DNA of 7,853 bases from an uncultured Clostridia bacterium. Lineage in GTDB: Bacteria; Bacillota; Clostridia; Lachnospirales; CAMVHY01. Of this stretch, positions 1-5,892 are shown in pieces. The notes beneath the pieces are model-generated. The model worked only from the letters and a program-made list of their open reading frames with translations. It was not told where the DNA came from and made no database searches. The DNA lies in NCBI GenBank assembly GCA_946415665.1, contig CAMKTI010000082.1, positions 1 through 7,853 of the forward strand, in the 5' to 3' direction. A program made the position numbers and the translations under genes. How positions within the stretch are numbered: the stretch's first letter is position 1; every line of letters begins with the position of its first letter.

Positions 1-222
1 ATTGAAGCATTTGATACCACAAAAGAAAAATTTCAGCAACAAATAAATGACAGTTTACAAACACTAAGTGGTTTAAACAATAATCTTAATAATATAAAAC
101 AAAAAATTGAAGCATTTGATACCACAAAAGAAAAATTTCAGCAACAAATAAATGACAGTTCACAAAAACTAAGTGGTTTAAAAAATGATCTTAATAATAC
201 AGAAGAAAAAATTGAAGCATTA
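1..222 (+). repeat. 105-bp in-frame tandem repeat (two copies plus the start of a third)
   Basis: Units begin at 1, 106 and 211, each opening with ATTGAAGCAT. Units 1 and 2 differ at only about seven or eight of 105 bases, concentrated in the last third. The third unit keeps only its first 12 or so bases before diverging. The unit length is a multiple of three and of 21, so gain or loss of a copy keeps both reading frame and heptad register. More copies may lie upstream of the window. Confidence 0.9.
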
Positions 223-633
223 CAAAAAAACGAATCATTAGATCAATATGTGACAAATTTACAAAACATAGAAGATCAAATGGTGAATATCGAGGATAAT
301 TTAAGAAAAGCGATTGTAGAAAAATATAATATTACTTCTAACAAAATGAAAAAATATGGAATCATTACTGCTATTTTAGGTGTGTCTGGAATAGCGTTAG
401 TTTTAGTAATTCCGAGCGTTAAAATCGTTTTTATCGTCATTCCTACGCCGTTTGCATTGCTTAGTGCTGTTTTACTTGTAATGTGTCTTTATCGTAAAAT
501 AAAAAAACCATTTCTAGTAATTAGCCATGCTAGTATCCAACCTAAAAGCAGTGTCACTGATGTTAATTTAGACTCAAAAATGTATAATGTTAAAAATGAA
601 GAGCTAAATCCAAATGACAATTTAGGAATTTAG
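1..633 (+). CDS. Coiled-coil repeat membrane protein, 5' end missing
   Basis: The frame is open from the first base of the window to a TAG stop, giving at least 210 residues; the true start lies upstream. A GTG at 250 could be read as a start, but the open frame and repeats continue upstream of it, so this is an internal codon. Residues 1-70 are two 35-residue repeats and a third diverging copy follows. Positions 1, 4, 8, 11, 15, 18, 22, 25, 29 and 32 of each repeat are mostly hydrophobic, the a/d pattern of five exact heptads, so a long parallel coiled coil is expected. Two hydrophobic segments follow at about residues 120-138 and 140-164, separated only by a Pro-Ser turn, then a basic patch (YRKIKK) and a polar tail of about 40 residues. 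I do not recognise the family. The likely form is a membrane hairpin anchor carrying a rod-like domain. The coding call is firm; the function is unknown. Confidence 0.8.
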   Translation: MEAFDTTKEKFQQQINDSLQTLSGLNNNLNNIKQKIEAFDTTKEKFQQQINDSSQKLSGLKNDLNNTEEKIEALQKNESLDQYVTNLQNIEDQMVNIEDNLRKAIVEKYNITSNKMKKYGIITAILGVSGIALVLVIPSVKIVFIVIPTPFALLSAVLLVMCLYRKIKKPFLVISHASIQPKSSVTDVNLDSKMYNVKNEELNPNDNLGI

Positions 634-636
634 ATA

Positions 637-654
637 GTGTCTACATGAAAAAAA
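637..654. repeat. Left terminal inverted repeat of the IS
   Basis: GTGTCTACATGAAAAAAA, with TA at 635-636 just outside. It pairs imperfectly with 1531-1548. Confidence 0.55.
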
Positions 655-655
655 T

Positions 656-1451
656 TTAAAAGAATGACAAATATACAAAGATACAACGAACATAAATAGA
701 AGCGATAAAACCATCGAGCGTTTTAGCGTATCGAGGTGGCGATACCGCGCCAATGTTTAAAAGCAAGAAAAGTATTTTCGATAATATGTCTAAAGCGATA
801 AAGTTTTCGGTGAGACTACTGTCTCTTTTCCTCAAAACCCTAAAACCTTTATAATCACGTCGTTCAAGTCTATTGCGTTTTGATTTTATGTTCCGTCTTG
901 CAATATAAGACAAGATTTCGTTGGTATCATAAACACGATCTGCAAAGACTAATTTTGCATCGAGATTTTTGAGCAAGTTAATAGCTTCTTTACAGTCGGC
1001 ACGCGTTCCATCTGTAACGATAAACTTTACAGGCACACCGCGTTCACTGACGACTAAGTATAATTTTTTGAATTGAGCCCCCTTTTGTCTTTGATATAGC
1101 CTGATTTCCGCCGCGAGCCCCAGCTGCATGCTGATGCACTTTCACATAACTCGAGTCTATCATTAGCCATTCAAAGTTTTTATCACCCTTCAGTATCTCA
1201 GATAATTTTTTTCACATACTTCTTCATTGTCATCGAATAAATCTTTGGCGAATTGTACCCTAGTTGTCATAATCCGGCGGCAAATCTCTCCATGGAGACA
1301 TTGTTTTAAGTATCCAAATAACTATATTGATAAATTTCCGATTATCTTTGGCTATGCCTCCATGTTGTCTGGGCTAAACCGTCAAATACAGTTCTATTAG
1401 CTTTCACTCTGCATCGCTTATATCAAATCTGTGATACATCCTTTTCTTCAT
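656..1451 (-). pseudogene. IS5-family DDE transposase, multiply disrupted
   Basis: Read from ATG at 1451 (or 1439), with AAGGAGC about 10 nt upstream, the protein opens MKKRMYHRFDISDAE, a typical IS5/IS427 N-terminus. In-frame stops follow at 1404-1406 (TGA), 1374-1376 (TAG), 1260-1262 (TAG), 1230-1232, 1224-1226 and 1212-1214 (TGA). Between them are recognisable blocks: QHGGIAKDNR, SPWRDLPPDY, FEWLMIDSSYVKVH and QHAAGARGGNQ. A net +1 shift near 1060-1078 moves the reading into the frame with ERGVPVKFIVTDGTRADC and FADRVYDT. More shifts lie near 720-830, where HIIENTFLAL and KHWRGIAT appear in other frames before RYAKTLDGF resumes. The three catalytic acidic codons are still visible: Asp at 1155-1157, Asp at 938-940 and Glu at 777-779. 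Family ADRGYDT has become ADRVYDT. The 157-residue open frame from 1129 is only a remnant, and its first 18 or so residues are out of frame. It cannot make an active transposase. Confidence 0.9.
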
Positions 1452-1530
1452 TTTTATTTTTGCTCCTTTTTTTATTTTCCTCCGCTATATCTTATTTTAT
1501 AGATTATCTCTTTTCTTGTTTTGTTGATCG

Positions 1531-1548
1531 TTTATTTTGTGCAGACAG
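1531..1548. repeat. Right terminal inverted repeat of the IS
   Basis: Read inward on the minus strand it begins CTGTCTGCACAAAATAAA, matching the left end at about 13 of 18 positions, with TA at 1549-1550 just outside. TGTCTGCACAAAA-like ends are common in IS427-type elements. Confidence 0.55.
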
Positions 1549-1729
1549 TAATCTAGATAAAATAAAAATAATAAAATAATACCCGATACGAAGACAGAGA
1601 AGAATTTAGTTTATAAAATCAAAATAGAATCTCAGCTTATAATTCGTTTAGAAAAAAAATTTTAAACAAAAAACAATAATAAAATTTACAGGTCGGATTC
1701 AAATTAAACAAGGAATAGTTTTTAGATTT

Positions 1730-1769
1730 AAAAGCATGAGATATAAATTCGTGCTTTTTTATTTTTTTT
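1730..1769 (+). terminator. Intrinsic terminator upstream of pfkA
   Basis: AAAAGCATGA (1730-1739) pairs with TCGTGCTTTT (1749-1758) over 10 bp with one G-T wobble and a 9-nt loop. The 3' arm runs into a T-rich tract to 1769. It most likely ended the upstream coiled-coil gene before the IS inserted. As it lies before the probable pfkA promoter, it insulates pfkA from upstream readthrough. Confidence 0.7.
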
Positions 1770-1808
1770 ATATTGATTTTAAAAATATAAAGCAATAAAT
1801 TATTCAGG

Positions 1809-1838
1809 TTGCATTTTATATTTCAAATGGCAGATAAT
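1809..1838 (+). promoter_or_regulatory. Probable sigma-A promoter of the pfkA-pyk-plsX operon
   Basis: TTGCAT (1809-1814), an 18-nt spacer, then GATAAT (1833-1838). Transcription would start near 1845, giving a leader of about 50 nt. It is the best -35/-10 pair between the terminator and the pfkA ribosome binding site. In such AT-rich DNA, chance matches are common. Confidence 0.45.
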
Positions 1839-1894
1839 ATAAATGTTTTGCTCAGGCAAATTTGTTTTGATTTGAAAAATTAGGAGGGATTTTT

Positions 1895-2875
1895 GTGGCT
1901 AGTAATAGTATTAAAAAGATAGGCGTTTTGACAAGTGGCGGAGATGCTCCCGGCATGAATGCAGCGATTAGATCTGTTGTTAGAACGGCAGTTTATAATA
2001 CAATAGATGTAATCGGAATAAAACGTGGTTTTGCAGGTTTACTTTCGGGAGAAATAGTTGAGATGAATGCGCGGGCAGTTTCTGAAATTGTTCACAGGGG
2101 TGGAACTTTTTTGTTAACTGCGAGGTGTTCTGAAATGATGCAAGAAACAGGAGTCGAGCGCGCGCATAAAATTTGTCAAGTTCTTGGGCTTGATGCTTTG
2201 GTTGTAATTGGTGGGGACGGATCTTTTCATGGCGCACAAAAGTTATCGCAACTAGGAACAAACGTAATTTGTATTCCTGCAACGATTGATTTAGATTTAG
2301 ATTGTACGGAATATACAATTGGATTTGATACGGCAATTAATACCGGAATGGAAGCGATAAATAAAATTCGTGATACTTCGAGTTCGCATGAAAGATGTAG
2401 TTTGGTTGAAGTAATGGGACGACACGCGGGACATATTGCTTTATGGTGTAGTCTTACGGGCGGAGCAGAAGAAGTTTTGATCCCGGAAATGCATGAAAAA
2501 GTTGATATGGATATGTTGATTCAACAAATTTTTGCTAATAGATCTAAAGGCAAGAATCATAATTTGATAATAGTTGCTGAAGGAATAGGAAATACGAGCA
2601 AGATGGCAAAAGAAATAGAAAAAATTACGGGCATAGAAACTCGTGCGACAATTTTAGGACATTTACAAAGAGGCGGAAGTCCGACGGCAATTGATAGAAT
2701 GCATGCGTCAATGATGGGTTATATGGCAATTGATGTTTTGGTTAAAAATAAAAAAAATCGAGTTATAAGTTATGTAAATGGAAAATATGAAGATTTGGAT
2801 ATAAACGAAGCATTGAATATGAAGAAAAATTTTGATAAAAAAATGTATGATATAATAAAAATATTGGCGATTTAA
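1895..2875 (+). CDS. pfkA: ATP-dependent 6-phosphofructokinase
   Basis: The enzyme phosphorylates fructose 6-phosphate to fructose 1,6-bisphosphate with ATP, the committed step of glycolysis, in the cytosol. The 326 residues fit the short bacterial PfkA (about 320). The GTG start is set by AGGAGG at 1882-1887, 7 nt upstream. Visible motifs are GGDAPGMNA (15-23, nucleotide site), R26 and R30 (effector-site arginines by analogy with E. coli R21 and R25), GGDGS (106-110, the ATP-type signature), TID with catalytic D132 (130-132), MGR (174-176), AEG (228-230) and RATILGHLQRGGSP (250-263) with the sugar-phosphate-binding Arg and His. One oddity is that the usual PGTIDND block reads PATIDLD (128-134): both aspartates remain, but Gly is Ala and Asn is Leu. 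GGDGS rather than GGDDT argues against a pyrophosphate-dependent enzyme. It is the first gene of the operon, 33 nt before pyk. Confidence 0.96.
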   Translation: MASNSIKKIGVLTSGGDAPGMNAAIRSVVRTAVYNTIDVIGIKRGFAGLLSGEIVEMNARAVSEIVHRGGTFLLTARCSEMMQETGVERAHKICQVLGLDALVVIGGDGSFHGAQKLSQLGTNVICIPATIDLDLDCTEYTIGFDTAINTGMEAINKIRDTSSSHERCSLVEVMGRHAGHIALWCSLTGGAEEVLIPEMHEKVDMDMLIQQIFANRSKGKNHNLIIVAEGIGNTSKMAKEIEKITGIETRATILGHLQRGGSPTAIDRMHASMMGYMAIDVLVKNKKNRVISYVNGKYEDLDINEALNMKKNFDKKMYDIIKILAI

Positions 2876-2908
2876 AAAAATAAATTTTGTTTTTAAGGGG
2901 GAATTAAT

Positions 2909-4699
2909 TTGGCAACAAATGATTTTTTTCAGAAAAAAAGATTTTTGATGACAAAAATTGTTGCGACGCTAGGACCGGCAAGTAATAAAACTGAAGTTAT
3001 TGAACTTTTGGCAAAAGCCGGAATGAATGTGGTTAGAATAAATTTTTCGCATGGCGATTATAAAACGCATGGAGAAATAATAAAGGCTGTAAAAACGGTA
3101 AGAGAAAAATTAAAAATACCGTTGCCGATACTTTTAGATACTAAAGGACCGGAAATAAGAATCGGACGTTTTGCTTTAGACAAAAAAGTTTATCTTGCAC
3201 AGGGAAATAGATTTACTTTAACGACAAATAATATAGACGGAGATGAAAAACACGTTTCGGTTACTTATAAGGATTTGCCAAAAGATTTAAAAAAAGGCGG
3301 ACGTGTTTTAATTGATGATGGCTTAATAGAATTAAAAGTGCTTGATTTAACTGAAACGGATATTGTTTGCGAAGTGATTAACAGTGGGTTTCTAGGTTCT
3401 TGCAAAGGAATAAATATTCCGGATGTTTATGTAAATTTGCCATCACTGACAGAAAAAGACGAAAAAGATATATTATTTGGAATCGAAAACGGGATAGATT
3501 TTATCGCAGCGTCCTTTATAAGGACTGCTGAGGATGTAGTAAAAATAAAAGAGATTTTAAAAAATAATCATGGGGAATATATAAAAGTTATTGCGAAAAT
3601 AGAATGTCGTGACGGCGTGAATAATATAGACTCGATTTTGGAAGTTTCAGATGGAATCATGGTTGCGCGTGGTGATTTAGGTGTCGAAATTCCACCGGAA
3701 GAAGTTCCGTTGGTGCAAAAATTATTAATAAAAAAGGCGAATGAAAAGGGAAAAGAAGTGATAACGGCGACACAAATGCTTGAATCAATGGTAAATAATT
3801 TACGACCGACAAGAGCAGAAGCAAATGATGTGGCAAATTCTATTATTGACGGATCAAGTGCGATTATGCTTTCGGGTGAAACGGCCCAAGGAAAATATCC
3901 GGTTGAGAGCGTAAAAATGATGGCACGAATTGCTTATAAAACAGAGAGTTCAGTTGATTATCATAAAGAACTTTTGAGTAGCTATAAAAATTTCAGGTCG
4001 AATATTACTAATTCGATAAGTTTTGCGACGTGTACGATTGCAAGGGATTTAAAAGTTGCATGTATAGCGACGGTTACGAATTCTGGATTTACAGCAAGAA
4101 TGCTTTCGAAGTTTAGACCAGTTTGTCCGATTTTGGCAATTACACCGAATGAGCATGTTTGGAGACAATTAAGTTTAACTTGGGGATGTTTGCCGATTTT
4201 GTCTGATAAAATAAATATAAATGATGGGACGTTTAGTATTGCTGTAGAAAAATCTATGGAAACAGGATTGGCTAAAAGTGGAGATGCGATTGTAATAGCA
4301 GCAGGAATTCCTGTTGGAGTTTCGGGGGCAACGAATACGTTAAAGGTGCAAATTGTTGGTGATGTTTTGGCAAAAGGACAAGGAATTGGAAATAAAGTTG
4401 TTTCGGGAAGAGCGTGTGTAATAAAAGTTTTTGAACAGGCACGAAATTGTTTTAAAGATGGAGATATTATTGTTACACCGGAAATAAATGATGATTTATT
4501 GCCGTTTATTAAAAAGTCTTCAGGTGTTGTTGTTGGAAATTGGGAAAATGATGATAATAAGCAAGCAAAAGTTATTGCGGATTTATTAGATATTCCTGTG
4601 ATTGTTTGTAACGAGAGTGTTGTGGAAATTATTCCGGATTGGATTTCGATTACGTTGGATAGCATAAAAGGAATAGTTTATAACGGAAATAAAAGTTAA
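2909..4699 (+). CDS. pyk: Pyruvate kinase with C-terminal PEP-utiliser-like domain
   Basis: It converts phosphoenolpyruvate and ADP to pyruvate and ATP, the last step of glycolysis. The TTG start is chosen because AGGGGG (2896-2901) lies 7 nt upstream; an internal ATG at 2948 also precedes the conserved TKIVATLGPAS block but has a poorer site. Catalytic residues are in place: R43, N45, S47, D77 and T78 (ADP, K+ and phosphate binding), K230 and E232 in VIAKIE, D256 in GDLGVE, and T288 in ATQMLESM. E82 in KGPEIR indicates a K+-dependent type. The B domain spans about 85-185 and the C domain about 365-486. From about 487 to 596 there is an extra domain like that of Bacillus pyruvate kinases (585 residues), related to the mobile PEP/pyruvate phosphotransfer domain. 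Its usual Thr-Ser-His motif is absent: the aligned stretch near 544-554 reads NDDNKQAK. The flanking ends, IPVIV and KGIVYNG, are conserved. Confidence 0.96.
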   Translation: MATNDFFQKKRFLMTKIVATLGPASNKTEVIELLAKAGMNVVRINFSHGDYKTHGEIIKAVKTVREKLKIPLPILLDTKGPEIRIGRFALDKKVYLAQGNRFTLTTNNIDGDEKHVSVTYKDLPKDLKKGGRVLIDDGLIELKVLDLTETDIVCEVINSGFLGSCKGINIPDVYVNLPSLTEKDEKDILFGIENGIDFIAASFIRTAEDVVKIKEILKNNHGEYIKVIAKIECRDGVNNIDSILEVSDGIMVARGDLGVEIPPEEVPLVQKLLIKKANEKGKEVITATQMLESMVNNLRPTRAEANDVANSIIDGSSAIMLSGETAQGKYPVESVKMMARIAYKTESSVDYHKELLSSYKNFRSNITNSISFATCTIARDLKVACIATVTNSGFTARMLSKFRPVCPILAITPNEHVWRQLSLTWGCLPILSDKININDGTFSIAVEKSMETGLAKSGDAIVIAAGIPVGVSGATNTLKVQIVGDVLAKGQGIGNKVVSGRACVIKVFEQARNCFKDGDIIVTPEINDDLLPFIKKSSGVVVGNWENDDNKQAKVIADLLDIPVIVCNESVVEIIPDWISITLDSIKGIVYNGNKS

Positions 4700-4710
4700 G
4701 AGGTTGTTTT

Positions 4711-5742
4711 ATGGCGGAAGAAAATAAAAAGGAAAATAAAAAAATAATTATTGCTGTGGATGCAATGGGTGGCGATAGAGCTCCTGATGAAATAATAAAA
4801 GGTTGTGTTGAAGTTTTTGGTTTATGCGATAATTTAAAAATATTTTTGGTTGGAAAAGAAGAAATTGTAGCAAGAAAGCTTGATGAATATAAATCTAGAG
4901 AATTAAATTTTGATATTGAAATAATTGACGCGCAGGAAGTTATTTTAAATAATGAATCGCCAACTTGGGCTATAAAAAATAAAAAAGAATCGTCGATTGT
5001 TAAGGGATTAAATTTAGTAAAAGAAGAGGAAGCCGACGGATTTGTTTCAGCAGGAAGTACAGGAGCGCTTTTGTCGTGTTCGACTATTTTGTTAAAAAGA
5101 TTGCCGGGAATAAGCCGGCCGGTTTTAGCAACTTTGCTTCCGACGATAAATAAAAATAAATTTGTTATGTTATTAGATAGTGGAGCAAATGTGGATTGCA
5201 AAGCGATTTATTTAGAGCAGTTTGCGCATATGGGATATGTTTATATGAAAAATATTATGAAAATAAATAATCCGAGAGTTGGTTTAATAAATGTTGGCAC
5301 AGAAAATTTAAAAGGTAATATTGTGACGAAGGAAGCATATGAGTTGCTTAGTAATTCGGATTTGAATTTTATCGGAAATGTCGAAGCGCGTGATATTTTG
5401 TCAGGAATAGCAGATGTTTTGGTTTGCGATGGATTTGTCGGAAATATAATTTTGAAAAATATTGAAGGTATGGCTAAAAATATTTTTGGGATGCTAAAAA
5501 ATGATATTAAGAAAAATATTTTTAGAAAGCTCGGAGGTTTATTGGTAAAGCCGGCGTTTGTAAATCTTAAAAAAAAATTTGATTATAACGAGATAGGTGG
5601 AGCGCCGTTTTTAGGATTAAATGCAATTGTGGTAAAAATTCATGGAGCGTCTGATTATCGAGCGGTAAAAAATGCAATTATGCAATGTGTTAGTTTTGTT
5701 AAAAATGATCTAAAAGAAAAAATTAAGCTTGTCAAGGCTTAA
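4711..5742 (+). CDS. plsX: Phosphate acyltransferase PlsX
   Basis: PlsX transfers an acyl group from acyl-ACP to inorganic phosphate. The acyl-phosphate formed is then used by the membrane enzyme PlsY to start phosphatidic acid synthesis. PlsX is a peripheral membrane protein in bacteria studied. The 343 residues match the family (about 330-345) with a slightly extended lysine-rich N-terminus. Family blocks are DAMGGD (17-22), SAGSTGAL (113-120), LDSGAN (155-160), then NVGTE, TKEAYELL, FIGNVEARD, DGFVGN and EIGGAPFLGLN. The ATG is set by AAGAGG (4698-4703), which overlaps the pyk stop; the gap is 11 nt, so co-transcription and perhaps coupled translation with pyk are likely. plsX more often sits beside fab genes, acpP or rpmF. 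Here it follows two glycolytic genes and ends the unit, its stop lying inside a terminator hairpin. Confidence 0.96.
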   Translation: MAEENKKENKKIIIAVDAMGGDRAPDEIIKGCVEVFGLCDNLKIFLVGKEEIVARKLDEYKSRELNFDIEIIDAQEVILNNESPTWAIKNKKESSIVKGLNLVKEEEADGFVSAGSTGALLSCSTILLKRLPGISRPVLATLLPTINKNKFVMLLDSGANVDCKAIYLEQFAHMGYVYMKNIMKINNPRVGLINVGTENLKGNIVTKEAYELLSNSDLNFIGNVEARDILSGIADVLVCDGFVGNIILKNIEGMAKNIFGMLKNDIKKNIFRKLGGLLVKPAFVNLKKKFDYNEIGGAPFLGLNAIVVKIHGASDYRAVKNAIMQCVSFVKNDLKEKIKLVKA

Positions 5743-5749
5743 TTTTTTT
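5717..5749 (+). terminator. Intrinsic terminator overlapping the plsX stop
   Basis: AAAAAATTAAGC (5717-5728) pairs perfectly with GCTTAATTTTTT (5737-5748) around the loop TTGTCAAG, followed by a T. The plsX TAA (5740-5742) lies in the 3' arm, so the last residues of PlsX are encoded by the hairpin. It ends the operon. Confidence 0.88.
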
Positions 5750-5793
5750 GTTTTATTGCGATCGATAGAAGTTTATACGTTAATTTTGGGGTC

Positions 5794-5837
5794 AAAAAAG
5801 CCTCTCGGTTTACAAAGAAATCGAGAGACTCTTTTTT
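5794..5837. terminator. Bidirectional terminator between convergent genes
   Basis: CTCTCG (5802-5807) pairs with CGAGAG (5822-5827). The stem continues inward with GTTT/AAAT to leave a 6-nt loop, and outward with mismatches to an A-tract on the left (5794-5799) and a T-tract on the right (5832-5837). On the plus strand it backs up the plsX terminator. On the minus strand the hairpin is followed by GGCTTTTTTG and would end the 5893-7575 gene. Confidence 0.82.
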
Positions 5838-5892
5838 AAAGATTTAGCTTATTTTGCCGTGTCGTCTATTTCTTTTTAATCCTAAAACTCAG

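Larger units (their letters stand above)
637..1548 (-). mobile_element. Decayed IS5-family (IS427-like) insertion sequence
   Basis: The 912-bp segment contains a degenerate IS5-type transposase on the minus strand. It is bounded by imperfect inverted ends: GTGTCTACATGAAA on the left (637-650), and on the right, read inward from 1548, CTGTCTGCACAAAA. About 13 of the first 18 bases match. TA lies directly outside both ends (635-636 and 1549-1550), fitting the short TA target duplication known for the IS427 group. The length also fits that group. The element sits three bases after the stop of the upstream gene and separates it from its probable terminator at 1730. The boundaries are inferred from the ends and TA flanks; the element identity rests on the transposase. 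Confidence 0.75.
1549..1894. other. Non-coding region between the IS and pfkA
   Basis: No supported ORF lies in these 346 bases. The first 180 (1549-1729) are very A-rich, and I see no convincing structure there beyond a weak inverted pair GTTTA/TAAAC near 1643-1664. The second half holds an intrinsic terminator (1730-1769), a probable pfkA promoter (1809-1838) and the pfkA ribosome binding site (1882-1887). If the IS is removed, the terminator lies about 180 nt after the stop of the upstream coiled-coil gene. Confidence 0.7.

Noticed and set aside
1..222. CRISPR-like array from the tandem repeats
   Set aside because: The repeats are contiguous with no spacers, in frame, and encode a continuous heptad pattern.
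250..633. Independent 127-residue gene starting at GTG 250
   Set aside because: The same frame is open back to position 1 with clear coiled-coil repeats, and no ribosome binding site precedes 250.
656..1129. Intact 157-residue protein on the minus strand
   Set aside because: It is the C-terminal remnant of a broken transposase; its first 18 or so residues are out-of-frame translation of the conserved HAAGARGGNQ block.
1770..1894. Riboswitch or T-box in the pfkA leader
   Set aside because: The probable leader is only about 50 nt and shows no terminator/antiterminator pair or known conserved box; the 1730-1769 terminator lies upstream of the promoter.
1980..2336. Minus-strand ORF opposite pfkA
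   Set aside because: It lies wholly within pfkA, has no family features or ribosome binding site, and is explained by codon bias on the real strand.
1895..2875. Pyrophosphate-dependent phosphofructokinase
   Set aside because: The nucleotide signature is GGDGS and the length is that of short ATP-dependent enzymes; PPi types usually carry GGDDT and PKTIDND.
3982..5201. Two minus-strand ORFs (3982-4665 and 4650-5201)
   Set aside because: They are antisense shadows of pyk and plsX with low-complexity Ser/Ile/Phe-rich translations and no independent support.
1895..5742. UGA=Trp genetic code for the host
   Set aside because: The intact genes use TGG for every Trp, at conserved places, with no in-frame TGA; only the dead transposase shows TGA at Trp sites.
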